From the NCBI GenBank assembly GCA_050249235.1, contig JBFWQW010000050.1:1-20713 (forward strand): a stretch of 20,713 nucleotides of DNA. The letters run 5' to 3'. Below the pieces are notes generated by a model. The model searched no databases. It had not been told where the DNA came from and saw only the letters and a list, made by a program, of their open reading frames with translations. Shown in pieces: positions 13,852 through 20,702 of the stretch; positions within the stretch are counted from its first letter, which is position 1, and every line of letters starts with the position of its first letter. Made by a program: the position numbers and the translations under genes. The stretch comes from JAEKLB01 sp050249235. Its GTDB lineage: Bacteria; Actinomycetota; Acidimicrobiia; Acidimicrobiales; CADCSY01.

Positions 13852-14402
13852 TGCCCACCCCCCACCGCGACGTCGGCCAGGCCGGGCCGCAGCCGGCGCA
13901 GCCCGCTGCGGATGCGGCTCTTCACCGTGCCCTCGGGTTGCCCGAGCATGGTGGCCACCTCCCGGTAGGTGTGCCCGCCGAAGTAGGCGAGCTCGATGGC
14001 CCGGCGCTCGTCGGCGGGCAGCTCGTCCAGTGCTTCGCGGACCTGCTCGGCCAGGGTCAGGTCGGCCACCTCGTGCTCCAGGTCGTAGCCGGCCTCGGCC
14101 CGCTGGCGGTGCTCCTTCTCCTCCCGCCGGCGGCGGGAGGACTCCGAGCGGACCAGGTCGACCGACCGGCCGTGGCACTGCGCCAGCAGGAAGGACCGCA
14201 GCGAGCCCCGGGCCGGGTCGAACCGGTCGGGAGCGTCCCAGAGGCGGAGGAAGACCTCCTGCACGACCTCCTCGGCCAGCGTCCGATCGGCGAGGACCCG
14301 GTTCGAAAGGGCGAACACCGACCCGGCGTGGCGCCGGTAGGCCTCGGCCAGAGCGTCCTGGCGCCACCGCCCGATGGCGACGACGAGCGCGGCGTCGCTC
14401 AC
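13848..14402 (-). CDS. ECF (sigma-70 family, SigK-like) RNA polymerase sigma factor
   Basis: A 184-residue ECF sigma factor. Region 2 spans ~18-85 (AEAYRRHAGSVFALSNRVLA, AEEVVQEVFLRLWD with the DxxQ-like core-binding helix, and RGSLRSFLLAQCHGRSVDLV). Region 4 spans ~122-172 (ALDELPADERRAIELAYFGG, HTYREVATMLGQPEGTVKSR) with a normal helix-turn-helix. The start is GTG 14402: AGGGAGGAG lies 9 nt upstream and relatives begin MxDxxLVVAI. GTG codons at 14426/14423 keep the frame open but have no Shine-Dalgarno site. The anti-sigma gene overlaps its stop by 4 nt. The gene starts 43 bp after the RNA methyltransferase stop on the same strand, so it is probably in one transcript. Regulon and signal are not visible. 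Confidence 0.92.
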   Translation of the reverse strand: MSDAALVVAIGRWRQDALAEAYRRHAGSVFALSNRVLADRTLAEEVVQEVFLRLWDAPDRFDPARGSLRSFLLAQCHGRSVDLVRSESSRRRREEKEHRQRAEAGYDLEHEVADLTLAEQVREALDELPADERRAIELAYFGGHTYREVATMLGQPEGTVKSRIRSGLRRLRPGLADVAVGGGQ

Positions 14403-14445
14403 GTCGGCGAGCTCCTCCCTCACCACGGGAGCGTGCCTGGTCTGC

Positions 14446-15663
14446 TCATGCGCGCCGTCTTCGGAGCGGCCCGCCGTCCCGGATGAAGCGGCTGACCACC
14501 TCCACGTGGGGGGTGTGCGGGAAGAGGTCGACCACCGTGCTGCCGTCGTGGCGGTAGCCGGCGTCGGCGAGCAGGCGGGCGTCCCGGCCGAGCGACGCCG
14601 GGTCGCAGCTCACCAGGGCCACGTTCGAGGCCCCGGTACCCACCACGGACCGCACGCCGGCCCGGCCGAGCCCGGCCCGGGACGGGTCGGCGACCACCGC
14701 CGCGGCCGGGGCCGGGCGCCAGCCGTCGACGTCGAGGAGCAGCACCCTGGCCCCGGGCAGGTTGGCCCGGGCGTCGGCCACCGACGACGGCGACCGCTCC
14801 ACCAGGGTCACCCGGCGGCGGCCGGCCACCGTGGCGCCGAACAGGCCGACCCCGCCGTAGAGGTCGGCCAGCGGGCCGTCGGGCGCGCCGGCCAGCGCGG
14901 CCCGGACCGCCTCCACCAGCTGGAGGGCGCCGTCCGGCCGGGCCTGGAAGAAGGAGCGGGCCGAGATCCGGAACCGACGGCCGGCCAGTTCCTCGTGGAT
15001 CCACGCCCGCCGCCCGGCCCGCAGCTCGTCGGTGCCGACCACCACCACGTCGTCCGGCAGGCGCACCCCCTCGGCGGTCGGCGAGACGAGGGCGAGGCGC
15101 TCCCCCGTCGCCGCCCCGCACCGCAGGGTCACCTCCCCGGCGGCACCGAATCGCCCGACCGCCACCAGCTCCTCGAGCCGGGGGTGGGCGATGGCGCAGC
15201 TGTCGACCGCCACCACCTCGTGGTCGTGGTGGCGCCGGTAGCCGGGACCGGCCGGACCGACCGCCAGCCGGACGGAGGTGCGGAACCCGGTGGTCGGCAG
15301 CGGCCCGGCCGACCGGACCGCGGGCTCGTCGAGCCCGCCCTGGCGGCGCAGCGCCTCGGCCACGATCCCGACCTTGAGCCGGCGCTGGGCCGCCGGTTCG
15401 ACGTGCTGCCAGCCGCAGCCCCCGCATCCCCGGGCCACGTGGGGGCACGGCGGCGCCACCCGGTCGGGCGACGGCTGGATCACGGCGACGGCCACGGCCC
15501 GGGCGAAGTCGGTGCGCTCGTCCACCACCTCGGCCGCGACCCGCTCACCCGGCAGGGCCCCCCGCACGAACACGACCCTGCCCCGGTCGTCACGGGTCAC
15601 CGCGTCGCCCCCGGCCGCCATCGCCGTGGCGGTGAGCTCGAGCGTGGAGCGGGTGTCGGGCAC
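14446..15663 (-). CDS. TRAM-domain class I RNA (uracil-C5) methyltransferase, TrmA/RlmD-like
   Basis: A 405-residue SAM-dependent RNA methyltransferase. The N-terminal TRAM OB-fold (~5-60: ELTATAMAAGGDAVTRDDRG, VFVRGALPGERVAAEVV) precedes an Fe-S motif CPHVARGCGGCGWQH (Cx6CGGC). A fourth Cys occurs in VDSCAIAHPRLEEL, which completes a [4Fe-4S] set as in RlmD. The Rossmann domain has ADLYGGVGLFG (motif I) and SARSFFQARP. The catalytic Cys lies in VSCDPASLGRD, and the usual DPPR loop reads ADPSRAGL. It probably makes m5U in tRNA or rRNA; which one cannot be told. The start is GTG 15663: no Shine-Dalgarno site, TACGCT 7 nt upstream, hence probably leaderless. It is followed by the sigma/anti-sigma pair. 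Confidence 0.9.
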   Translation of the reverse strand: MPDTRSTLELTATAMAAGGDAVTRDDRGRVVFVRGALPGERVAAEVVDERTDFARAVAVAVIQPSPDRVAPPCPHVARGCGGCGWQHVEPAAQRRLKVGIVAEALRRQGGLDEPAVRSAGPLPTTGFRTSVRLAVGPAGPGYRRHHDHEVVAVDSCAIAHPRLEELVAVGRFGAAGEVTLRCGAATGERLALVSPTAEGVRLPDDVVVVGTDELRAGRRAWIHEELAGRRFRISARSFFQARPDGALQLVEAVRAALAGAPDGPLADLYGGVGLFGATVAGRRRVTLVERSPSSVADARANLPGARVLLLDVDGWRPAPAAAVVADPSRAGLGRAGVRSVVGTGASNVALVSCDPASLGRDARLLADAGYRHDGSTVVDLFPHTPHVEVVSRFIRDGGPLRRRRA

Positions 15664-15670
15664 GCCCGGA

Positions 15671-15676
15671 AGCGTA
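15671..15676 (-). promoter_or_regulatory. -10 hexamer for leaderless RNA methyltransferase transcript
   Basis: The minus strand reads TACGCT, then 7 nt, then GTG 15663. It lies in a 53-bp divergent region with the rpe promoter; the two -10 boxes are only 28 bp apart. This promoter may also serve the sigma/anti-sigma genes downstream. Confidence 0.5.
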
Positions 15677-15704
15677 GGAGCGCCACCACCACGCGGCGCC
15701 CTCG

Positions 15705-15710
15705 TAGCCT
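15705..15710 (+). promoter_or_regulatory. -10 hexamer for leaderless rpe transcript
   Basis: TAGCCT, then 6 nt (GGGCCC), then GTG 15717. There is no Shine-Dalgarno site between the hexamer and the start codon, so the mRNA would start at or next to the GTG. Confidence 0.5.
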
Positions 15711-15716
15711 GGGCCC

Positions 15717-16463
15717 GTGGCCACCGCCCGGACCGCCCCCACCGCCCCCACCGCCCCCACCGCCCCCAGCGCCAGCGGCCCGGTGCCCGGGCGACGGATC
15801 GAGATCGCCCCGTCGGTCCTCCCCGCCGACTTCGCCCGGCTCGGCGAGGAGGTGCTCGCCCTCGAGAAGGCGGGCGTCGACCGGATCCAGTGGGACGTCA
15901 TGGACGGCCGGTTCGTGCCCAACCTCACCTTCGGCCCCGACGTCATCGCCGCCTGCCGGCCCCACGCCTCGGTGCTGTTCGAGGCCCACCTCATGGTCGA
16001 CGACCCCGAGCGCTCGGCCCAGCGCTACGTCGAGGCCGGCTGCGAGCTGGTGATCGTCCACGCCGAGGCCACCCGCCACCTGCACCGCAGCCTCGGCCTG
16101 GTGCGCGAGCTCGGCGCCCGGGCCGGTGTGGCCCTCAACCCGGCCACGCCCGCCGACTCGGTCCGCCACGTGCTCGACCTCGTCGACCTCGTGCTGGTGA
16201 TGACCGTGAACCCCGGCTTCGGCGGCCAGTCCTACCTGGCCGGCATGGAACCCAAGATCCGTGAGGTGGCGGCGCTGATCGGCGACCGCCCGGTCGACCT
16301 CGAGGTCGACGGCGGCATCGGCCCGGCCACCGTGGCCGGCGCCGCCGCGGCCGGCGCCAACGTCTTCGTCGCCGGCACCGCCCTCTACCGCGACCCGCTC
16401 GGCCTCGACCACGCCGTCGGCGAGCTGCGGTCGGCGGCCGAGGCGGCCCGCGACCCGGCCTAG
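15717..16463 (+). CDS. rpe: Ribulose-phosphate 3-epimerase
   Basis: A 248-residue TIM-barrel epimerase interconverting ribulose-5-phosphate and xylulose-5-phosphate (pentose phosphate pathway, cytosol). Motifs: IAPSVLPADFARLGEEV, WDVMDGRFVPNLTFGPD (first catalytic Asp, D60), FEAHLMVDDPER (H91), MTVNPGFGGQSY, and LEVDGGIGPATV (D198, second catalytic Asp). The metal-ligand His of classical enzymes (HxD before MDG) reads Q58-W-D60 here, so one ligand is replaced by Gln. The N-terminus carries a low-complexity Thr-Ala-Pro tract (residues ~6-17) not found in the core fold. GTG 15717 is supported by TAGCCT 6 nt upstream (leaderless); GTG 15783 would remove the tract. The stop codon overlaps the convergent neighbour's stop. 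Confidence 0.92.
   Translation: MATARTAPTAPTAPTAPSASGPVPGRRIEIAPSVLPADFARLGEEVLALEKAGVDRIQWDVMDGRFVPNLTFGPDVIAACRPHASVLFEAHLMVDDPERSAQRYVEAGCELVIVHAEATRHLHRSLGLVRELGARAGVALNPATPADSVRHVLDLVDLVLVMTVNPGFGGQSYLAGMEPKIREVAALIGDRPVDLEVDGGIGPATVAGAAAAGANVFVAGTALYRDPLGLDHAVGELRSAAEAARDPA
15732..15767 (+). repeat. 9-bp tandem repeat (four copies) at the 5' end of rpe
   Basis: ACCGCCCCC is repeated four times exactly, coding Thr-Ala-Pro units before the TIM barrel begins. Slippage-prone; copy number could differ among strains. Confidence 0.95.
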
Positions 16464-19400
16464 GTGGACGCCGGGCCGGCCGGCGCCGGCGGCACCGGCG
16501 CGGTGGGGCCGGTCACCTCGAGCGAGCTCGCCACCGTCCGGCACAGGGCGTTCACCAGCGTGAGCTGGCGCAGCGTGTGGACCGGGGCGTGGAGGAGCGC
16601 CGGGCTGCCCACCACCACCGCCAGGGCCCGGGCCCGCGACAGGGCCACGTTGAGCCGGTTGACGCTGAGCAGGAAGTCGAGTCCACGGGGCACGTCGACG
16701 GACGACGAGGCCGCCAGCGAGTAGATGGCGACCGGTGCTTCCTGGCCCTGGAACCGGTCGACCGTGCCGATGCGGGCCCCCTCGGGCAGCACCTCGGCGA
16801 GGGCGGCCACCTGGGCGTTGTACGGGGCGATCACCAGGACGTCGTCGAGGGTGAGCCAGGACTGCTGGCCGTCGACGGCGGTGTAGGGGCGCCCCAGCAC
16901 GGCCTGCACCAGGGCGGCGACGGCGGCCGCCTCCTCGTCGCTGCGGGTGCGGTTGCCCTCGTGCGCCACCGGGACCCACCGGAGCCCGGCCCCGGCCAGG
17001 AGGGGGCCGTCGGCGAGTTGCTGGACCGCGCAGGCCGGCTCGGCGACGAGCCGGCCGTCGTAGACGAGGTCGGACACGAGCTCGCAGATGTCGGGGTGCA
17101 TGCGGTGGCTGCGCTCGAGGAGCAGGCCCCGCTCGGCCGGCATGGTGGCACCGTCGCCGAGGACGTGCTCGAGCGCCGAGACCCCGGCGCCGGGCGGGTG
17201 GCTGCCCTTCGACACCTGGGCCAGCTGGCGGGGATCGCCCAGCAGGACGAGGTCGGTGGCGCAGCCGGCCACGGCCACGACGTTGGCGAGGGAGAGCTGG
17301 CCGGCTTCGTCCACCACCAGCAGGCCGAACGCGGCGTCGAGGGTCGGTCGGGCGAAGAGCCAGGCCGTGCCCCCGACGACGTCGACGGCGCCGGCGTGCA
17401 CGGCCTCCTCGACGGCGGCGTTGTCGTCGGTGACCACCACCGCCTCGTGGCCGCAGCCGTTCTCGTCGCCGGCCTTCTGGAGCACGCGCACCACCCGCCC
17501 CCGGCGGGCCGCCTCCTCGGCGACGGCCCGCAGCAGGTTGCCGATGGCCTTGTGGCTCTGGGCGGTGACGGCCACCCGCACGCCCCGCTCGACGGCGTCG
17601 ACCACCACCTGGGCGCCGGTGTAGGTCTTGCCCGACCCGGGCGGCCCCTGGACCGGCAGGCAGGCGCCGTCGAGCTGGCGCGCCAGCCGGCGCAGGGCAT
17701 CGGCCCCGGCCTCGCCGGGGCGCGCCAGCGGCGCTCCCGCCGGCAGCCCGGCCACGCGGGGCGGCCGACCCCTCAGCAGGTCGACGACGGCCCGGCGGGC
17801 CGGCGGGTCGGCGGTGGGATGGGCCAGGACGGCCTCGGCCAGCCGGGCCACCGCGTCGGCCGGTCCGTCGTTGCCGAAGGGCCGGGCCGGCACCAGCGAA
17901 CGGGGATGGGGCGCCCGGCTCGACCGGGACCGCTTCAGGTCGATCGTGCCGTGGGCCACGTCGACGGCCACCACCTGGCCCGCGCCCTTCTCGGTGCGGG
18001 GGTCGACCGGCTGGTCGCCGGCGCCGAACCGGTGCTCCTGGGCGGGGTCGTAGCGGTAGCGGTGGACGACGGACCGACCGACCTCGCCCACCTCCCCGTC
18101 GTAGGCGAGGTCGCCCAGGCAGTCGGCGTCGTTCACGAGCTCGTCGTCGGACCGCTCGAGGCGGTCGTACCAGGCCCACCACTCCGGCCGGGACTCGCGC
18201 CGGTGCCAGCCCACCAGGTCGCCGAGCAGCGGCAGGCGTCCGGCCAGGGCGGCTGCAAGCGCCTCGCTGCGGGCGTCGGCCTCGGCCACCGCCTCCGAGG
18301 GCGTGGGGTCGGCCGGCACCTCCCGGGCCGGCGGCTCGGGGAGCTCGAGGCGGCGGGCCTCCAGCCAGTCGCGCAGGCCCCGGGTGGAGTGGCAGTCGAC
18401 CTCGTTGTAGGCCCGGATCTCCTCGAGGAGGGCGTCGTCGCCGGTCTCGATCCAGCGCTCGTAGTAGACGATGCTCGACCCGCCGTCCTTCAGCTCGCCC
18501 TCCCGCGCCTCGAGGTAGAGCGGCTCGAGCTTCTTCAACCCGTAGCCCTCCTGCGAAACCCGGACGCCCTGGCGCACGACCCGGTAGAGGTCGACGAGCA
18601 CCTCGCCCCGCAGGAGCCCGTCGACCTCGGCCTCGCGCGTGCCGTGGCGGCCGGCGAGGCGGCGAAGGGCCGACACCTCGTAGGGCGCGTAGTGGTACAC
18701 GTGCAGGTCGGGATGGCGCTCGAGGGCGGCGAGCACGTGGTCGACGAAGGCCTCGAAGGCGGCCTTCTCGGCCCGGTCGTCGTGGGCCCAGAACGCCCGG
18801 TAGCCGCCCGAGGCGTCGACCACGCCGAACAGGTACTCGAGGCCCTGGTCGCCGGCCCAGGGGTCGCCCTCCATGTCGAAGAAGAGGTCGCCGGGCGACG
18901 GCGCCGGGAGGGAGAGCAGCCCCCGGCCGGGCTCGGGCTCGAGCAGCTCGTGGCGGATCCGGCCGTCGCGGCGCTGCTCGAGCTGGAGGCGGGCCTGGAG
19001 GCGGAGGCGGTCGGTCGTGGGCAGGCCCATGCCGGCGACAGCCTCGCCGACCGGGCTGGCCGCCAGGTCGGCGGCGGACGCGATGCCGACCCGGCCCAGC
19101 TTCACCACCATGTCGCGGCGGACGCCGGCCACGAGCGACAGGTGGTCGTCGGCCCGGCGCCTGGCCTCGCAACGGGCCAGCCACGGGCACACCGAGCAGT
19201 GGTCGACCGGGTGGGGGTAGGTGTCGGCGCCGGCCGCCCGGTCGACGGCCGCCTCCAGCCTGGCCTTGGCCACCCGGTAGTAGTCGACCGCCTCGGCGAC
19301 GCGGTGGCGGTGGCGCTCGCCGTCGCCGGTGACGACCTCGACCTCGTCGGGCCACACGCCCTGGAGCCGGGCCACCTGCTCGGCGTAGCAGCAGAGCTGG

Positions 19401-19849
19401 ATGACTGCGGCGGGCTTGGCCCGGCGGGCCAGCTTGGTGTCGGCCACCTCGTACGACCAGGGCCCGAGGTCGCTCGGCTTGGCCACCTTCAGCAGGAAGT
19501 CGGCCTGGCCCCGCCACCGCCCGTCGAAGAACGTGGCCTGGAACACGACGTCGGCCCCGGCCCGCATGGCGTCGAGCGTGGCCACCTCGGCGGCCAGGAG
19601 GGCCTCGACGGACTCCCCCGTCCGCTCGATCTCGGCGACCCGGAGGCCCTCGGCCCGCAGCCGCTCGAGCTCCCGGCGCTCGTGGACGTCGCCGTGGCGG
19701 CGCAGGATCTCGAGCTCGGGGTCGTCGCGCTCGGGCCGGTCGAGCAGGCCCTCGGCGACCAGGCGGTCGAGCTGGCTGCGGTGCCCGCAGGCCAGGAAGG
19801 CCGTCAGGTCCGACGGGCTCAGGACGATCGTCGGGCCGGCTCGGTACAC
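16460..19849 (-). CDS. Nuclease-helicase fusion: TM0106-type RecB/Cas4-like Fe-S nuclease, DEDD-like exonuclease, SF1 helicase
   Basis: A 1,129-residue protein. Residues 1-230: Cas4/Dna2-like PD-(D/E)xK nuclease with motif I HGDVHE (H56), GQAD117, D137xK139 and QLCCY (Q151, Y155). Cys C21 plus C218xxC221x5C227 give the set of a [4Fe-4S] cluster, as in Dna2, AddB and Cas4. Residues ~237-275 look like helix-hairpin-helix. Residues ~320-500: RNase_H_2/DEDD-like domain, FFD325ME327GDPW through YNEVDCHSTRGLRDWL. Residues ~725-1090: Upf1-like SF1 helicase with Walker A GPPGSGKT (735-742), VVDEAGQ (D847, E848), VDRFQGQE and NVALSRARA. A role in DNA end processing or repair is inferred; the TM0106 family is known, but I know of no characterised function. 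GTG 19849 has CATACT 6 nt upstream and no Shine-Dalgarno site (leaderless). Confidence 0.9.
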   Translation of the reverse strand: MYRAGPTIVLSPSDLTAFLACGHRSQLDRLVAEGLLDRPERDDPELEILRRHGDVHERRELERLRAEGLRVAEIERTGESVEALLAAEVATLDAMRAGADVVFQATFFDGRWRGQADFLLKVAKPSDLGPWSYEVADTKLARRAKPAAVIQLCCYAEQVARLQGVWPDEVEVVTGDGERHRHRVAEAVDYYRVAKARLEAAVDRAAGADTYPHPVDHCSVCPWLARCEARRRADDHLSLVAGVRRDMVVKLGRVGIASAADLAASPVGEAVAGMGLPTTDRLRLQARLQLEQRRDGRIRHELLEPEPGRGLLSLPAPSPGDLFFDMEGDPWAGDQGLEYLFGVVDASGGYRAFWAHDDRAEKAAFEAFVDHVLAALERHPDLHVYHYAPYEVSALRRLAGRHGTREAEVDGLLRGEVLVDLYRVVRQGVRVSQEGYGLKKLEPLYLEAREGELKDGGSSIVYYERWIETGDDALLEEIRAYNEVDCHSTRGLRDWLEARRLELPEPPAREVPADPTPSEAVAEADARSEALAAALAGRLPLLGDLVGWHRRESRPEWWAWYDRLERSDDELVNDADCLGDLAYDGEVGEVGRSVVHRYRYDPAQEHRFGAGDQPVDPRTEKGAGQVVAVDVAHGTIDLKRSRSSRAPHPRSLVPARPFGNDGPADAVARLAEAVLAHPTADPPARRAVVDLLRGRPPRVAGLPAGAPLARPGEAGADALRRLARQLDGACLPVQGPPGSGKTYTGAQVVVDAVERGVRVAVTAQSHKAIGNLLRAVAEEAARRGRVVRVLQKAGDENGCGHEAVVVTDDNAAVEEAVHAGAVDVVGGTAWLFARPTLDAAFGLLVVDEAGQLSLANVVAVAGCATDLVLLGDPRQLAQVSKGSHPPGAGVSALEHVLGDGATMPAERGLLLERSHRMHPDICELVSDLVYDGRLVAEPACAVQQLADGPLLAGAGLRWVPVAHEGNRTRSDEEAAAVAALVQAVLGRPYTAVDGQQSWLTLDDVLVIAPYNAQVAALAEVLPEGARIGTVDRFQGQEAPVAIYSLAASSSVDVPRGLDFLLSVNRLNVALSRARALAVVVGSPALLHAPVHTLRQLTLVNALCRTVASSLEVTGPTAPVPPAPAGPAST

Positions 19850-19855
19850 GCCCCC

Positions 19856-19861
19856 AGTATG
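19856..19861 (-). promoter_or_regulatory. -10 hexamer for leaderless nuclease-helicase transcript
   Basis: The minus strand reads CATACT, then 6 nt (GGGGGC), then GTG 19849. It matches TATAAT at 4 of 6 positions, including A2 and T6. It lies in the 51-bp gap after clpP, suggesting an independent promoter. Confidence 0.4.
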
Positions 19862-19900
19862 AGCCCGGGGTGTGACGGCGGGCCGCCCGGCGGTGGCCGG

Positions 19901-20539
19901 CTACTTGGCGGTGGCCGCCTTGGCCTCGCTGCGGCTGGCGATCACCTGGTCGATGATCCCGTAGTCCTTGGCCTGGTCGGCGGTGAACCAGCGGTCGCGA
20001 TCGGAGTCGGCGTCGATCTGCTCGGGCGTCTGGCCGGTGTGGAAGGCGATGCGCTCGGTGAGCACCCGCTTCGTGTAGGCCATCTGCTCGGCCTGGATGG
20101 CGATGTCGGCGGCCTGACCCCGGACGCCGCCCGAGGGCTGGTGCATCATGATCCGGGCGTGCGGGAGGCTGAAGCGCTTCCCGGGGGCGCCGGCGCAGAG
20201 CAGGAACTGGCCCATCGAGGCGGCCAGTCCCATGCAGATGGTGGCCACGTCGGGCTTGATGAGCTGCATCGTGTCGTAGATCGCCATGCCCGAGGTGACG
20301 ACCCCGCCGGGGCTGTTGATGTACAGCCAGATGTCCTTCGAGTCGTCCTGGCTCTCGAGGTAGAGGAGCTGGGCGATGATCAGGTTGGCGACGTTGTCCT
20401 CGACCTCGCTGCCGAGCACGACGATGCGGTCCTGCAGCAACCGGTTGAAGACCTCGGACTGCGGGCCGCCCCAGGGCGTGCCGTCCTTCATCACCGCCGG
20501 GCTCGTCGCCGTCTCGCTGCCTGCCATCTCCGGGACCAT
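19901..20539 (-). CDS. clpP: ATP-dependent Clp protease proteolytic subunit
   Basis: A 212-residue serine peptidase that forms the ClpP barrel and degrades proteins fed by a Clp ATPase in the cytosol. The catalytic triad is complete: S108 (GLAASMGQF), H133 (MMHQPSGG) and D182 (SDRDRWF), with the same spacing as in E. coli ClpP (25 and 49 residues). YINSPGG (73-79) and YGIIDQVI are also typical. The first ~25 residues may contain the propeptide. Start: ATG 20539 is supported by TACCCT 7 nt upstream (leaderless). ATG 20527 has GGAG abutting it, which is not a usable Shine-Dalgarno site. Downstream is the nuclease-helicase gene, not a second clpP or clpX; upstream genes (often tig) lie outside the window. 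Confidence 0.96.
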   Translation of the reverse strand: MVPEMAGSETATSPAVMKDGTPWGGPQSEVFNRLLQDRIVVLGSEVEDNVANLIIAQLLYLESQDDSKDIWLYINSPGGVVTSGMAIYDTMQLIKPDVATICMGLAASMGQFLLCAGAPGKRFSLPHARIMMHQPSGGVRGQAADIAIQAEQMAYTKRVLTERIAFHTGQTPEQIDADSDRDRWFTADQAKDYGIIDQVIASRSEAKAATAK

Positions 20540-20546
20540 GGCCGGC

Positions 20547-20552
20547 AGGGTA
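20547..20552 (-). promoter_or_regulatory. -10 hexamer for leaderless clpP transcript
   Basis: The minus strand reads TACCCT, then 7 nt (GCCGGCC), then ATG 20539. This spacing places transcription start at the ATG. Confidence 0.5.
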
Positions 20553-20599
20553 CCGGCCGGGCGCGGCGACGAACGCGCCCCGACGCCCTCAGACCGGGA

Positions 20600-20616
20600 T
20601 CCGCAGGTAGTGCGGA
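20600..20616. promoter_or_regulatory. Inverted repeat upstream of clpP, possible operator
   Basis: TCCGCA (20600-20605), GGTAG spacer, TGCGGA (20611-20616): a perfect 6-bp inverted repeat about 60 bp upstream of the clpP ATG. It does not clearly match the published ClgR motif GTTCGC-N5-GCG. An activator site is possible from its position, but unproven. Confidence 0.3.
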
Positions 20617-20643
20617 GGTGAGTTGAGCCCATCCGCGACAAGG

Positions 20644-20702
20644 GCCTTTCGTTCAAGGACGATTCGGGTGTCTGAAGCCTCGACCCGTCCTCGACGAAAG
20701 GC
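20644..20702. other. Long imperfect hairpin about 100 bp upstream of clpP
   Basis: GCCTTTCGT (20644-20652) pairs perfectly with ACGAAAGGC (20694-20702). Inside, AGGAC pairs with GTCCT and GGGT with ACCC, with a 5-nt bulge and a 3/2 internal loop. On the clpP strand it lies upstream of the promoter, so it probably terminates the gene beyond the right edge or regulates the locus. No U-tract follows. I do not recognise a tRNA or known RNA family in it. Confidence 0.45.

Noticed and set aside
14403..14426. Longer ECF sigma factor start at GTG 14426
   Set aside because: No Shine-Dalgarno site there, whereas GTG 14402 has AGGGAGGAG at 9 nt and matches the usual family N-terminus.
15597..19517. A 1,306-codon minus-strand frame in another phase
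   Set aside because: Arg/Gly/Pro/Ala-rich translation without motifs, overlapping the well-supported nuclease-helicase in a different frame.
16577..20626. A 1,349-codon open frame on the plus strand opposite the nuclease-helicase and clpP
   Set aside because: It is the antisense shadow of two genes with clear domains and catalytic residues; its translation is Gly/Arg/Pro/Val-rich and resembles no protein.
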